From Treponema sp. (GTDB lineage Bacteria > Spirochaetota > Spirochaetia > Treponematales > Treponemataceae), in assembly GCA_017551545.1 (NCBI GenBank), contig JAFZLJ010000125.1, positions 1 to 48,845 of the forward strand: a DNA stretch of 48,845 nt, written 5' to 3'. Below the pieces are notes generated by a model. That model had not been told where the DNA came from. It did not search any database and saw nothing but the letters and a program-made list of their open reading frames with translations. Each line of letters starts with the position of its first letter. Position 1 is the stretch's first letter. A program made the position numbers and the translations under genes. Of this stretch, positions 7,299-15,025 are shown piece by piece.

Positions 7299-8486
7299 TT
7301 ATTCTCCTGCCAGTCTGTGTTCTGCGGCAAGGGTTTTAAAGTTGTTGTCTATATCTTTAATAATTTCATCGGGTGATTTTTGATATAGAGGGGAAGACTT
7401 TGGGGCGCATAATGTCTGGTAGTTGTATTCCTTAAAATAAAGGGCTCCATCTTTTAGATACAGAAAGCCTTGAGTCTTAGCATAAAGGAATCCTTGTGTT
7501 CCATTATAGGCGTTTCCTTTGAGCAAAATATATGGAATGCCCTGTTTTTCATATCTAACGGCGGAACCAAATATTTCTGAATTTGAGCCTGGAATTGGAA
7601 CAGAGATTTGTGTTTCGTTGTGATACCAGATTTTATGATTTGAAAAATAAGTTACAGATTCGCAGTCACAATGATATATTTCGCCATCTGTGTGAATGAT
7701 ATGTTCGACCCCATCCAGGATATAGTGGAATACAATATCACATGACTTGTCTTTTCCTGTTATTAGTGTATGTGTTCCATCGGTACGTATTGAACAGGGG
7801 GAACATTCTCCGTTAAAGAAATCCATTTTTTTGCCATCTATGATAATGTAAGAGAGATCGGACTGTTGTAGTATGGCATGTTCTTTTGGGTCATAAAAAA
7901 AACATGGAGTTTCTTTTCCAATTTTAAATTCCTTGCCGTTGTAGTTATAATAGTAATTTGGTTTTGGACTCCTATAGTTTTTAGGTATTTTCTTTTGGAA
8001 TATGAACTGAAAATTATTTTCATTTTTATAAAAAGCAGGGAATATGTGAGCGTATGGACCGTATTTTTTTGCATTGGTAACAAAATATTGTTCTTTGGTG
8101 GTGCCATCAGAATTATAGTACGTTAAGACATGAGCTGATTCATCATATTCTGATTCAGGTGTGATTTTTGCAATTTCATTTGCTATTTCTCCTAATTCGT
8201 TCAAGGTGTTATGCCAGTCTTCTTCTGATTTTTTATCATGTTCCTCTCCCTGAATATACCATTCAAAATCTCTAAAAGAAAGCTTTTCAAGATCATCTGG
8301 GTAATAAAGCTTATCTGTCTTTGGACAAACATCAAACGGCCCATGAACTTTCTGTCCGTCATTCACAAAATATTCAATAATTCCATTTTTCATTTTGCCG
8401 TAGAAGAAAGCAACACCGTCTTTAAAGCAGAAAGTTTCAAGAAGAAAATCTGCATCGGTTTTACAAATAAAAGTTGGATTGTTCAT
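7299..8486 (-). CDS. unrecognised 395-aa protein with repeated GP(F/Y) sheet motifs
   Basis: Starts at ATG 8486 behind AGGAGGT with 6-nt spacing. The sequence is beta-rich with loosely repeated units: EYFVNDGQKVHGPFDV, EQYFVTNAKKYGPYAHI, later YNYNGKEFKIG, YIIIDGKKMDFF and GFLYLKDGALYF. The pattern of a short question-like strand, a D/N-G turn, then a GP motif suggests a repeat or propeller-like fold. No signal peptide or catalytic motif is evident. It leads the minus-strand operon under the palindrome at 8553-8567, whose centre replaces the -35 box of the TATTAT at 8533-8538. Function unknown. Confidence 0.65.
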   Translation of the reverse strand: MNNPTFICKTDADFLLETFCFKDGVAFFYGKMKNGIIEYFVNDGQKVHGPFDVCPKTDKLYYPDDLEKLSFRDFEWYIQGEEHDKKSEEDWHNTLNELGEIANEIAKITPESEYDESAHVLTYYNSDGTTKEQYFVTNAKKYGPYAHIFPAFYKNENNFQFIFQKKIPKNYRSPKPNYYYNYNGKEFKIGKETPCFFYDPKEHAILQQSDLSYIIIDGKKMDFFNGECSPCSIRTDGTHTLITGKDKSCDIVFHYILDGVEHIIHTDGEIYHCDCESVTYFSNHKIWYHNETQISVPIPGSNSEIFGSAVRYEKQGIPYILLKGNAYNGTQGFLYAKTQGFLYLKDGALYFKEYNYQTLCAPKSSPLYQKSPDEIIKDIDNNFKTLAAEHRLAGE

Positions 8487-8552
8487 GACATACCTCCTTG
8501 CAGTCCTTCAAGAGCATCAGAGACCGCTACATATAATAATAGCAAGCATTAA

Positions 8553-8567
8553 TATCATTTAGTGATA
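8553..8567. promoter_or_regulatory. WYL-regulon palindrome, site 3 (minus-strand operon)
   Basis: TATCATTTAGTGATA, one mismatch from a perfect palindrome. It lies upstream of the gene starting at 8486 (minus) at the -35 position. With the preceding ATTAAT it shares nearly 20 bp with the site at 9181-9195. Confidence 0.72.
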
Positions 8568-8612
8568 CAAAAAATTATGGTAAAAGAAGAAAATACAATT
8601 ATTTAATTTTAT

Positions 8613-8627
8613 TATCATTAGATGATA
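8613..8627. promoter_or_regulatory. WYL-regulon palindrome, site 4 (plus-strand 140-aa gene)
   Basis: TATCATTAGATGATA, one mismatch from a perfect palindrome, 37 nt before ATG 8664. A possible -10 (TATTAC, about 8636-8641) follows. The divergent intergenic region thus carries one copy per direction. Confidence 0.7.
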
Positions 8628-8663
8628 TTCTCTTGTATTACTCTGTTGGTACAGGGGGCAAAT

Positions 8664-9086
8664 ATGACAAAAAAAACCAGAAACTTTTTATTATCTGTTT
8701 TTGAATATTGCATTAGGGCAATGTTTCTTGCAAAAAATGAAGGAATCCTTGCATTGGAGAATCTTTTTCATGGTTGTGCTCTTACTAAAACAGGAAAAAA
8801 ACTTTTTGATAAGAAAGTTGATATTTTTATAGCTCGGCTGCTGTGTTTTATTGTAGATGCCGGTTATACAACAGAGGGCAATCAGGAATTTCTAAAATCC
8901 ATAAGCCTGTGGGCTGGTAAAAAAACAAAAACCGCTTTGAAGATTGCTTCCACCTGCATGGATTATCTTGCAAACGGAAACAAAATTGATGCAATTCTTC
9001 TGCTTGTTTATGCTTATGTTGGAGAAAAAAATTATGAAGAGTTCTTAGGGCTTTATAAAAAGATCGAAAGAGATAATAAAAGGTAG
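8664..9086 (+). CDS. unrecognised 140-aa protein of the WYL regulon
   Basis: Start set at ATG 8664, 5 nt after AGGGGG; an in-frame ATG at 8622 lies inside the palindrome and is rejected. The sequence FEYCIRAMFLAKNEGILALENL and the later FIARLLCFIVDAG loosely recall the A-x-x-A-R-x-E-G-x-L-A-L-E block of MotA-type proteins, but membrane segments are lacking and I do not assign that family. Mostly helical. It precedes the WYL regulator by 119 bp, each with its own palindrome. Confidence 0.6.
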   Translation: MTKKTRNFLLSVFEYCIRAMFLAKNEGILALENLFHGCALTKTGKKLFDKKVDIFIARLLCFIVDAGYTTEGNQEFLKSISLWAGKKTKTALKIASTCMDYLANGNKIDAILLLVYAYVGEKNYEEFLGLYKKIERDNKR

Positions 9087-9180
9087 CCATAGAAATTAGT
9101 TTCTACAAAGAAAACTCATTGAAGAAGAAATAAACAGTATATTTTTACAGAGATGCCACACTAATAATAACTAGTATTAA

Positions 9181-9195
9181 TTTCATTTAGTGATA
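9181..9195. promoter_or_regulatory. WYL-regulon palindrome, site 5 (autoregulatory)
   Basis: TTTCATTTAGTGATA overlaps the -10 box TATAAT at 9194-9199. That geometry differs from the other sites, where the copy sits at -35. It suggests the WYL protein represses its own gene by blocking the promoter. Confidence 0.7.
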
Positions 9196-9205
9196 TAATC
9201 TAAAT

Positions 9206-10267
9206 ATGGCTAAAGAAGATAAACGAGAATCTGGAAAAGAAGTGCTTAGGCTCTTCAGACTGGATGCTATTTTGCAGACTGATAAGTATTTTTCAAAAGA
9301 GCAGCTTGCAGACATGCTTGATGTTTCAATTCCTACTGTAGATCGTGACATAAGACGTTTACGTGAGGACTGGCATGCTCCGCTAAAATGGGACAAGGAA
9401 AACAATGGATATCATTATACTTCTCAGTTTTTTAAGCTACCACATGTTTTTGTTACTGAAGAAGAAATGCCTGCTTATGCAATGGCACGTAAGCTTTATA
9501 AAATGTTCCAGGGTACTCCGCTTTATGAGCCGCTTTTAAAAGTATTTCAGACCTTTGAAAATCCTGTTGAATCAGAAATGAGCTATAGAGGAAATGTTAA
9601 TTTTAAAACAGCAAAACCAACAGAGCATAAGGCCTGGTTTGAAACCCGCATTGTAATGGGAACACGTCATGTTGCTGTGGTTGGAAGTGAAGAATGGGAT
9701 ATAATTCTTGAAGCCCTTAAAAACAACTGGGTGCTTGAGTTTGATTACGAAAATGTAACAACCGACAAAAAAACAAAATCGCGTACGATTGAACCGTGGC
9801 AGTTTATTTACGATAACGAGCAATGGTATTTAAGAGGTCGGGCTTCTCAAGATAGTAAATCGGTTAGAAAGGGAATAAGAAACTTTGTAGTTCCACGAAT
9901 GCAAAACCTTAAGCTTTTGCCAACTCATTTTGCTTTACCCGAAGAAAAAATATGGCAATTAGACACCTTTGCTGTAGGATACTTTGGCGCCCTTGCTACC
10001 GAACAAATTGAAACCTACAAGTTCATTTTTCAGGGAACTGCCCTTTATTATTCCGAAGCCGACTTTGCTTACACCAAAACCGTTGAACCATACACCGGCG
10101 ACATTCCTCATAAAGAAGGCGCAGTTCTTGTGTCGTTCCGCAGCAATCAACCAATAGGAATCAAACGCCAGTTCTTCCCATACGGCGAGGATATAATTCC
10201 GCTCGAACCAAAATGGTTTGTAGAAGAATGGAAAGAAACTGTGCGCGGAATGACGGCATATCTGTAA
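9206..10267 (+). CDS. WYL-domain transcriptional regulator (HTH-11 + WYL)
   Basis: A 353-aa protein. Residues 27-55 (SKEQLADMLDVSIPTVDRDI) form a DeoR/HTH-11 winged helix; W207-Y208-L209 in QWYLRG starts the WYL ligand-sensing core, followed by VPRMQNLKLL and a WCX-like C-terminus with FRSNQ and a terminal VRGMTAYL. WYL regulators often control phage-defence and DNA-damage genes and may sense nucleic acid or nucleotides (established for some members). The TATAAT ends 6 nt before the ATG and no Shine-Dalgarno exists, so the message is probably leaderless. Palindromes of one type lie at its own promoter and at those of its neighbours, which is the basis for calling it the local regulator. Confidence 0.88.
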   Translation: MAKEDKRESGKEVLRLFRLDAILQTDKYFSKEQLADMLDVSIPTVDRDIRRLREDWHAPLKWDKENNGYHYTSQFFKLPHVFVTEEEMPAYAMARKLYKMFQGTPLYEPLLKVFQTFENPVESEMSYRGNVNFKTAKPTEHKAWFETRIVMGTRHVAVVGSEEWDIILEALKNNWVLEFDYENVTTDKKTKSRTIEPWQFIYDNEQWYLRGRASQDSKSVRKGIRNFVVPRMQNLKLLPTHFALPEEKIWQLDTFAVGYFGALATEQIETYKFIFQGTALYYSEADFAYTKTVEPYTGDIPHKEGAVLVSFRSNQPIGIKRQFFPYGEDIIPLEPKWFVEEWKETVRGMTAYL

Positions 10268-10279
10268 TTCTTTTTTATA

Positions 10280-10294
10280 TATCACTAAATGATA
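10280..10294. promoter_or_regulatory. WYL-regulon palindrome, site 6 (AAA+ ATPase gene)
   Basis: TATCACTAAATGATA, the exact reverse complement of site 3. Its centre is 19 bp upstream of a likely -10 TATATT (10306-10311), the same spacing as at sites 1 and 2. Confidence 0.73.
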
Positions 10295-10337
10295 GTCTCC
10301 TTTGATATATTATTCCTGTAACAAAAGGAGGACTATT

Positions 10338-12497
10338 ATGCCAAGAAGAAAGAACACTATTTTATCTCAAATTATTAATGTTTCCGAAAAGCTCGAAGGT
10401 TCTGGACTTGAACCAACGGTTATAGAATCTATTCGTCCGCAATTAACTAGTATTGCAAATTATCTTACCTGTGACGAAATGTCGACAATCTTTTTTATTG
10501 TTATTTTTGTAATCTTGAATCAGAACCAGACACTTGTAAACATGCATGATATTGCACATTTTTTGGATTATTCTTTTCTTCATATTCTGGAGTATCGTTC
10601 AAAGATTACTCTTTTAGAAAAGAAAGGTCTTATCTTTATGAAAAAAAGAACCAATGTAAGCAATCATCCTGAAAATAACGGATATGGGATTAATGGTACA
10701 GTTCTGAATAATGTAATAGACGGAGATCCTATTGTTTTTTATGAACAAGAAGAAATGACAACGGAAAGCATTCTAAATGAGATTCAAACTATTGAGGATT
10801 GTTTTTGGCATGACGGAATGGATTTTTCTGAATATAAACGACAGATTTGTAACTTTGAAAATCAGAATCTGCAAAATGTAATGATTAAATCAATCAAAAC
10901 ACTTTTTCCAGAGGATTTTGATACAAGAAGTTTTCTATATTTTTATTGTTTTTCTGCAGTTAATAATTCTGAACCTTTTGTGTATGAAACTAAAAGAGGA
11001 ATTCAGCAAAGTGCAGGTTTCTGTTTTATTACTCCGGCAAAAAGATATAAAAGAATGACAAGTCTTAATGATGACACAGATGTTCTTCTTGTTCAGAATT
11101 ATTTGGAAAGAACATTTGAAGAATCTGGTTATTATTCTAATGGAAGCCCATGTATAAAGATTTCGTTTAAACTTACACCATGGGCAATCAAGAAAATATT
11201 TAAGAATGAAGCCGAGAATTATCTTAAAGAAGATGACTCTCTAAGTGAAATAGAAAAAACACGGAATGCATTAAATGAAATTAGTTATACATATGAAGAT
11301 AACAATATTTCAAAGGCAATGAAGCAAACAACTCTTAGAAGATTGGAAAGAAAGGAAAATAATCTTCCTTTTTTCAAACAAATTTGTAGTTCTATTAGAG
11401 AAGAAAGTTATCGATTCTTTTTATATGATTGCATAAAGGATTATATAAAAGGAAACTATTCTAATGTAAGTTCTACACTTAATTATCTTTATGGTCATTC
11501 ACAAAGATATTTTATTGAACTTCGTGCTTTTATGGACGAGAACCATTACCTTGTAGAAAATGGTTTTCTGGAAGTAAATAAATGTGAAGTAATAGAGCAT
11601 ACTACATTAACCGTAACAGATAAAGTCATAGATCTTTTATATGGTGAAAATTCTGTAATCTATAAAAAAGGTGTATCTGGGGAAGATATTATCGATAACG
11701 AAAAGATAAAAGAAAAAAATCTTTTTTATTCACAAGAAATTCAGAAGCAGATTGATATGCTTGAAGAAAGCCTTAACCAGGAAAACCTCATAGCAATGCA
11801 AGCGCGCCTTTCCAAAAAAGGCCTTTGCAAAGGAATTGCAGTTATTCTATACGGAGCGCCCGGGACCGGAAAGACCGAAACAGTATACCAGCTTGCAAAA
11901 AAGACTAACCGAAAGATTCTGCACGTAGATATTGCTGATTCAAAATCATGCTGGTTTGGTGAAAGCGAAAAGCTTATTAAAAAGATTTTTACAAATTATA
12001 AATCATTATGTAAAACCTGCAAAAGCCGTAACGAAAATACACCAATCTTGCTTTTTAACGAAGCCGATGCCCTTATTCAAAAACGCCGCAATCTGGACTC
12101 AAGCAGCTGCTCTACAACAGAAAACGCAATTCAGAATATCCTTCTTGAAGAAATGGAAAAACTCGAAGGAATCATGATTGCTACAACAAACCTTTGTAAC
12201 AACATGGACAAAGCCTTCGAACGCCGTTTTTTGTTCAAAATAAAATACGAACGCCCAAGCCTTCAGGCTCGCAAAAAAATCTGGCAAAGTAAAATTAACT
12301 GCATAGATGATGAACACCTTGAAAAGCTTGCCTTGGAGTTTGATTTTTCCGGCGGTGAAATAGACAACATTGTACGCAAGTGCGAAATGAAGGAAATAAT
12401 CAAAGGCCAGCAGCCAACATACGAAGAAATAGTTGAGTTGTGTCAGAACGAACATTTAGAAAGTGAAGGAAACCATAAAGTGGGATTTTGTATATGA
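10338..12497 (+). CDS. large AAA+ ATPase with unrecognised N-terminal half, 719 aa
   Basis: Start set at ATG 10338 behind AAGGAGG with 6-nt spacing; an in-frame TTG upstream is rejected. About residues 500-690 form a classic AAA+ module: Walker A GAPGTGKT (about 506), Walker B LLFNEADAL (about 571), sensor-1 MIATTN, then FERRF (candidate Arg finger) and a C-terminal lid (FSGGEIDNIVRK). The first 470 residues are novel to me, with a helical N-terminus (LTSIANYLTCDEMSTIFFIVIFVIL) that may include a winged helix (NMHDIAHFLDYSFLHILEYRSKITLLEKKGLI). The DNA of the ATPase part is visibly richer in G+C at third positions than the N-terminal half, so the gene may be a fusion. Likely the remodelling motor of the WYL-controlled cluster (inference). 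Confidence 0.82.
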   Translation: MPRRKNTILSQIINVSEKLEGSGLEPTVIESIRPQLTSIANYLTCDEMSTIFFIVIFVILNQNQTLVNMHDIAHFLDYSFLHILEYRSKITLLEKKGLIFMKKRTNVSNHPENNGYGINGTVLNNVIDGDPIVFYEQEEMTTESILNEIQTIEDCFWHDGMDFSEYKRQICNFENQNLQNVMIKSIKTLFPEDFDTRSFLYFYCFSAVNNSEPFVYETKRGIQQSAGFCFITPAKRYKRMTSLNDDTDVLLVQNYLERTFEESGYYSNGSPCIKISFKLTPWAIKKIFKNEAENYLKEDDSLSEIEKTRNALNEISYTYEDNNISKAMKQTTLRRLERKENNLPFFKQICSSIREESYRFFLYDCIKDYIKGNYSNVSSTLNYLYGHSQRYFIELRAFMDENHYLVENGFLEVNKCEVIEHTTLTVTDKVIDLLYGENSVIYKKGVSGEDIIDNEKIKEKNLFYSQEIQKQIDMLEESLNQENLIAMQARLSKKGLCKGIAVILYGAPGTGKTETVYQLAKKTNRKILHVDIADSKSCWFGESEKLIKKIFTNYKSLCKTCKSRNENTPILLFNEADALIQKRRNLDSSSCSTTENAIQNILLEEMEKLEGIMIATTNLCNNMDKAFERRFLFKIKYERPSLQARKKIWQSKINCIDDEHLEKLALEFDFSGGEIDNIVRKCEMKEIIKGQQPTYEEIVELCQNEHLESEGNHKVGFCI

Positions 12498-12538
12498 GGT
12501 TAATTAACATAATCAAATTTCCATACTATAATAAATAT

Positions 12539-12677
12539 ATGTCATCAATAATTTCTGGAATAAGCAATATAAGTTACGAACCTTCCAGTGTAACCCTCGT
12601 CAGATGCCCAAGGAGAAGATGATGAAGGCTATGTGCTTGATATTGGGAGAAATAGTAAATGGAAAACACCCTTGTAA
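12539..12677 (+). pseudogene. short leaderless ORF and continuation in a second frame (possible remnant)
   Basis: A TATAAT at 12527-12532 lies 6 nt before ATG 12539, which opens a 27-codon ORF (MSSIISGISNISYEPSSVTLV...). Frame +1 from about 12603 stays open with protein-like content (DAQGEDDEGYVLDIGRNSK) to a stop at 12675. Together they look like a small gene broken by a frameshift. No homologue recognised. The 3' part overlaps the start of the next gene. Confidence 0.3.
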
Positions 12678-13174
12678 AAATCATCAAAGATCAGACTGAA
12701 ATTCTTTTGAAGAATCTTGAAGTTCAGATTAACGAAGCTCCTCTTGAAGTGATGTTAGATAACGTAAACAACTCGAGATTTTTGTTTCATGCAATTCATT
12801 CGCTGGATAGATATTTTATTAATCCGCATCACTACAAGTACGAGGTGGCTGACCTTATTGGTGTTGATGAAAATCTCAGTATCATCTCCGAGTCACGAGA
12901 AGGTTATGATGCCGCCCCAGGACTGGTAATTGAGCGACAAAAGCTTTTGGATTATTTTAATTTTGTAAAAGCAAAGATTTTTTCTTATCTTGATAATCTG
13001 ACAGACGAGCAGCTTGCAGAAAAACCGGAAGACTGCCCACACACAAAGCTCTCTTTGATTCTTGGCCAGTACCGCCATCTCATGTTCCATTCAGGACTTT
13101 CAGAAGCAGTAAACTTTGATGCAAACGGTACCTGGCTTGAGTATACAGGGTTTTCGTATTTTAAGAATAAGTAA
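12659..13174 (+). CDS. DinB-like four-helix protein
   Basis: A 171-aa helical protein. HAIHSLDRYFINPHHY near residue 41 and LSLILGQYRHLMFHSGLSEAV near residue 135 carry histidines in positions like the metal-binding triad of the DinB/YfiT fold, and LTDEQLAEKPED is typical of the loop in such proteins. Members are bacillithiol- or mycothiol-dependent transferases or are of unknown function; no activity can be assigned here. A GGGAGA lies about 8 nt before the ATG. It converges on the NUDIX gene. Confidence 0.6.
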   Translation: MENTLVKIIKDQTEILLKNLEVQINEAPLEVMLDNVNNSRFLFHAIHSLDRYFINPHHYKYEVADLIGVDENLSIISESREGYDAAPGLVIERQKLLDYFNFVKAKIFSYLDNLTDEQLAEKPEDCPHTKLSLILGQYRHLMFHSGLSEAVNFDANGTWLEYTGFSYFKNK

Positions 13175-13187
13175 AATCCGGCTTTAA

Positions 13188-13649
13188 TTAGATATACAGA
13201 TTTCTTCCCGGAGTTTTAGAGTTATATGGTGTAAGTTCAAAACCTTTGCCGCTGACTGCACAGCTGATCATTTTCTTTGTAAGTTCAGGAACACTTTCGT
13301 TGGCAAGAGCCTCTTGGGGATCCATCCAGACAACCTGGTCGTTTTCGTCGCCATCGGAACGGGCTTCGCCTTCAACATAAATTGCTTCAAATACGGCATA
13401 CCAGTCCTTTGCACTGAACCTCATTCCAATAAGCTTTCCGGCTTTTACAGTGATGCCAGTTTCTTCCTGATATTCGCGTACTAAAGTTTCTTCCGGGATC
13501 TCGCCAAAATTAACATAGCCGCCAGGAATAATGAACATGCCTTTGCCAGCACCATAAGTATGACGGGCCAACAAAACCTTTCCATCACGAATACACACGC
13601 CGCCAACCGACTGGCTCCAATTTGTCTTTTCGATATCTGCTTCTGACAT
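13188..13649 (-). CDS. NUDIX hydrolase
   Basis: A 153-aa protein with a complete Nudix box GX5EX7REUXEEXGU (GYVNFGE then REYQEETGI, about residues 44-66). Such enzymes cleave nucleoside diphosphate-linked compounds using Mg2+ bound by the box glutamates. The flanking sequence (SVGGVCIRDGKVLLARH, GKGMFIIPGGYV) suits the ADP-ribose or NADH pyrophosphatase-like subgroup, but the substrate is open. The GNAT gene lies 4 bp upstream on the same strand, so the two form an operon. Confidence 0.88.
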   Translation of the reverse strand: MSEADIEKTNWSQSVGGVCIRDGKVLLARHTYGAGKGMFIIPGGYVNFGEIPEETLVREYQEETGITVKAGKLIGMRFSAKDWYAVFEAIYVEGEARSDGDENDQVVWMDPQEALANESVPELTKKMISCAVSGKGFELTPYNSKTPGRNLYI

Positions 13650-13653
13650 AGCG

Positions 13654-14151
13654 TTACCTCACTTTTTTATCATCTTTTCTTATATAACAAAAGTCATCGC
13701 CATCCATATAAGATGTTTTAACAAATCCATGTTTCAGATAAAACCTGGCTGCTTTTTCGTTATCTTTATGAACGCCAAGGACAATAGGGTGCTTCCCAAA
13801 ATCATTGTAAACTTTTTGAATTGTGGTTTCAATAATCTGACTTCCTAAACCCTTATCTCTGAAGTTTTTATCCAGAACAAAAAATACCAGTCTGTAAAAT
13901 GGGCAATCTTTTAATTCCTGCGGATCATTCTCGCAAAACAAGCCTTCCCCAAGAAGAATTGTTCCGATGGGGCGATCATCTTTTGTAATCAAATAAGCAT
14001 GCCCCTTCAGTTTATTTTCAAAACCAAATTTCAAAGTGGCAATGAGAGTAGGGACATCATCAACAAAGTCATCCGGTATATCAGAGCGGTCAATTTCATA
14101 TACCCTGTTGCAATTTTCAAAGGTCAGGTCTTCAAGGGTAAAATCATTCAT
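13654..14151 (-). CDS. GNAT-family N-acetyltransferase
   Basis: A 165-aa protein with the GNAT core: LVFFVLDKNFRDKGLGSQIIETT (motif A, with RDKGLGSQ equivalent to the acetyl-CoA pyrophosphate loop Q/RxxGxG/A) and LGVHKDNEKAARFYLKHGFVKTSYM (motif B). It acetylates an unknown amine. On the minus strand a perfect TATAAT at 14159-14164 is 7 nt before the ATG and there is no Shine-Dalgarno, so the message is probably leaderless. It leads the operon with the NUDIX gene. Confidence 0.87.
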   Translation of the reverse strand: MNDFTLEDLTFENCNRVYEIDRSDIPDDFVDDVPTLIATLKFGFENKLKGHAYLITKDDRPIGTILLGEGLFCENDPQELKDCPFYRLVFFVLDKNFRDKGLGSQIIETTIQKVYNDFGKHPIVLGVHKDNEKAARFYLKHGFVKTSYMDGDDFCYIRKDDKKVR

Positions 14152-14278
14152 TTGTTTAATTATAGTATAGATATTAGTATTTTTAAATAAAATACATTTT
14201 TATAATTATATGTTTATGGCAAAATTTTAAACTAACAGTTTACTTTTCTTTTTGAGAATTCGTTTTATAATGTGTGGT

Positions 14279-15013
14279 ATGGAAAACACTTATTCAATTC
14301 AACCAATTAAAAGAACTGTTGTTGATATACAAGCTACTTCAAAATTGTTGAAGAGTCTGCGTATACAAAACGGTTATACTGTAAAGCAGCTACAAGAGAT
14401 TTTTGGTTTTGAAACTCCTGTTGCTGTTTATGCCTGGGAAAATGAAAAAAGTAAAAATATTCCGTGTATTGAAAATTTAGATACTTTGTCTAAGTTATAT
14501 AATTGTCATGTAGAAGATTTATATGTCTTGAAGCAAGTTGATTTTTCAAATTTGGAAGTTCATGAAAACACCCCAGAATATGGAAGTTCTGCTAAATCAA
14601 ATATCCATTATTTTATTAAAGATGAAAAATATTTCAAAGGAATCCAGTACTTAAACAAAAGAGATTTAAATTTAATAAAACAAGAGTTTGGTGATTTATT
14701 TATTGAAGATCCTTATGAGTTTCAGCAGATTCAAATTCCATCAAAGTCGGGAGAGATCCCGGTTGCCCTTACTATTAATGATGAATTAACAATGGTTGAA
14801 GATATTGAAGAAGCCTCTAAACTTTTAATTGTGAGGGTAGGTACTTCTGTTTATGATAATGTTGATAAAAAGTATAAAGATGATTACAAGAAAACATTAT
14901 ATGTTTTTCACAATGATTGGATAATTTTTTCTCTGCAAAACAAAGAGTTATTTGTTGTTGATGAAAATTATATTTATCAGTGGAAAGAAATTCCAGAGAA
15001 ACTAATAAAATAG
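14279..15013 (+). CDS. XRE-family HTH regulator with unrecognised C-terminal domain
   Basis: Start chosen at ATG 14279 (MENTYSIQPIKRTVVDIQATS): a TATAAT at 14266-14271 is 7 nt upstream, so the transcript begins at the ATG; an in-frame TTG upstream lies inside the promoter. Residues about 20-75 are an HTH_3 domain (LLKSLRIQNGYTVKQLQEIFGFETPVAVYAWENEKSKNIPCIENLDTLS). The remaining 170 residues are unfamiliar, mixed alpha/beta. It is followed 12 bp later by a DUF1016 nuclease gene with its own GAGGAG site, so it likely regulates or co-acts with it. Confidence 0.75.
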   Translation: MENTYSIQPIKRTVVDIQATSKLLKSLRIQNGYTVKQLQEIFGFETPVAVYAWENEKSKNIPCIENLDTLSKLYNCHVEDLYVLKQVDFSNLEVHENTPEYGSSAKSNIHYFIKDEKYFKGIQYLNKRDLNLIKQEFGDLFIEDPYEFQQIQIPSKSGEIPVALTINDELTMVEDIEEASKLLIVRVGTSVYDNVDKKYKDDYKKTLYVFHNDWIIFSLQNKELFVVDENYIYQWKEIPEKLIK

Positions 15014-15025
15014 CAGAGGAGACTA

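Noticed and set aside
8622..8663. Upstream start at ATG 8622 for the 140-aa gene
   Set aside because: This ATG lies in the operator palindrome; AGGGGG precedes ATG 8664.
8664..9086. MotA/ZorA-like identity for the 140-aa protein (Zorya-type defence)
   Set aside because: The similarity is limited to one short helix; there are no membrane segments and no ZorB-like partner.
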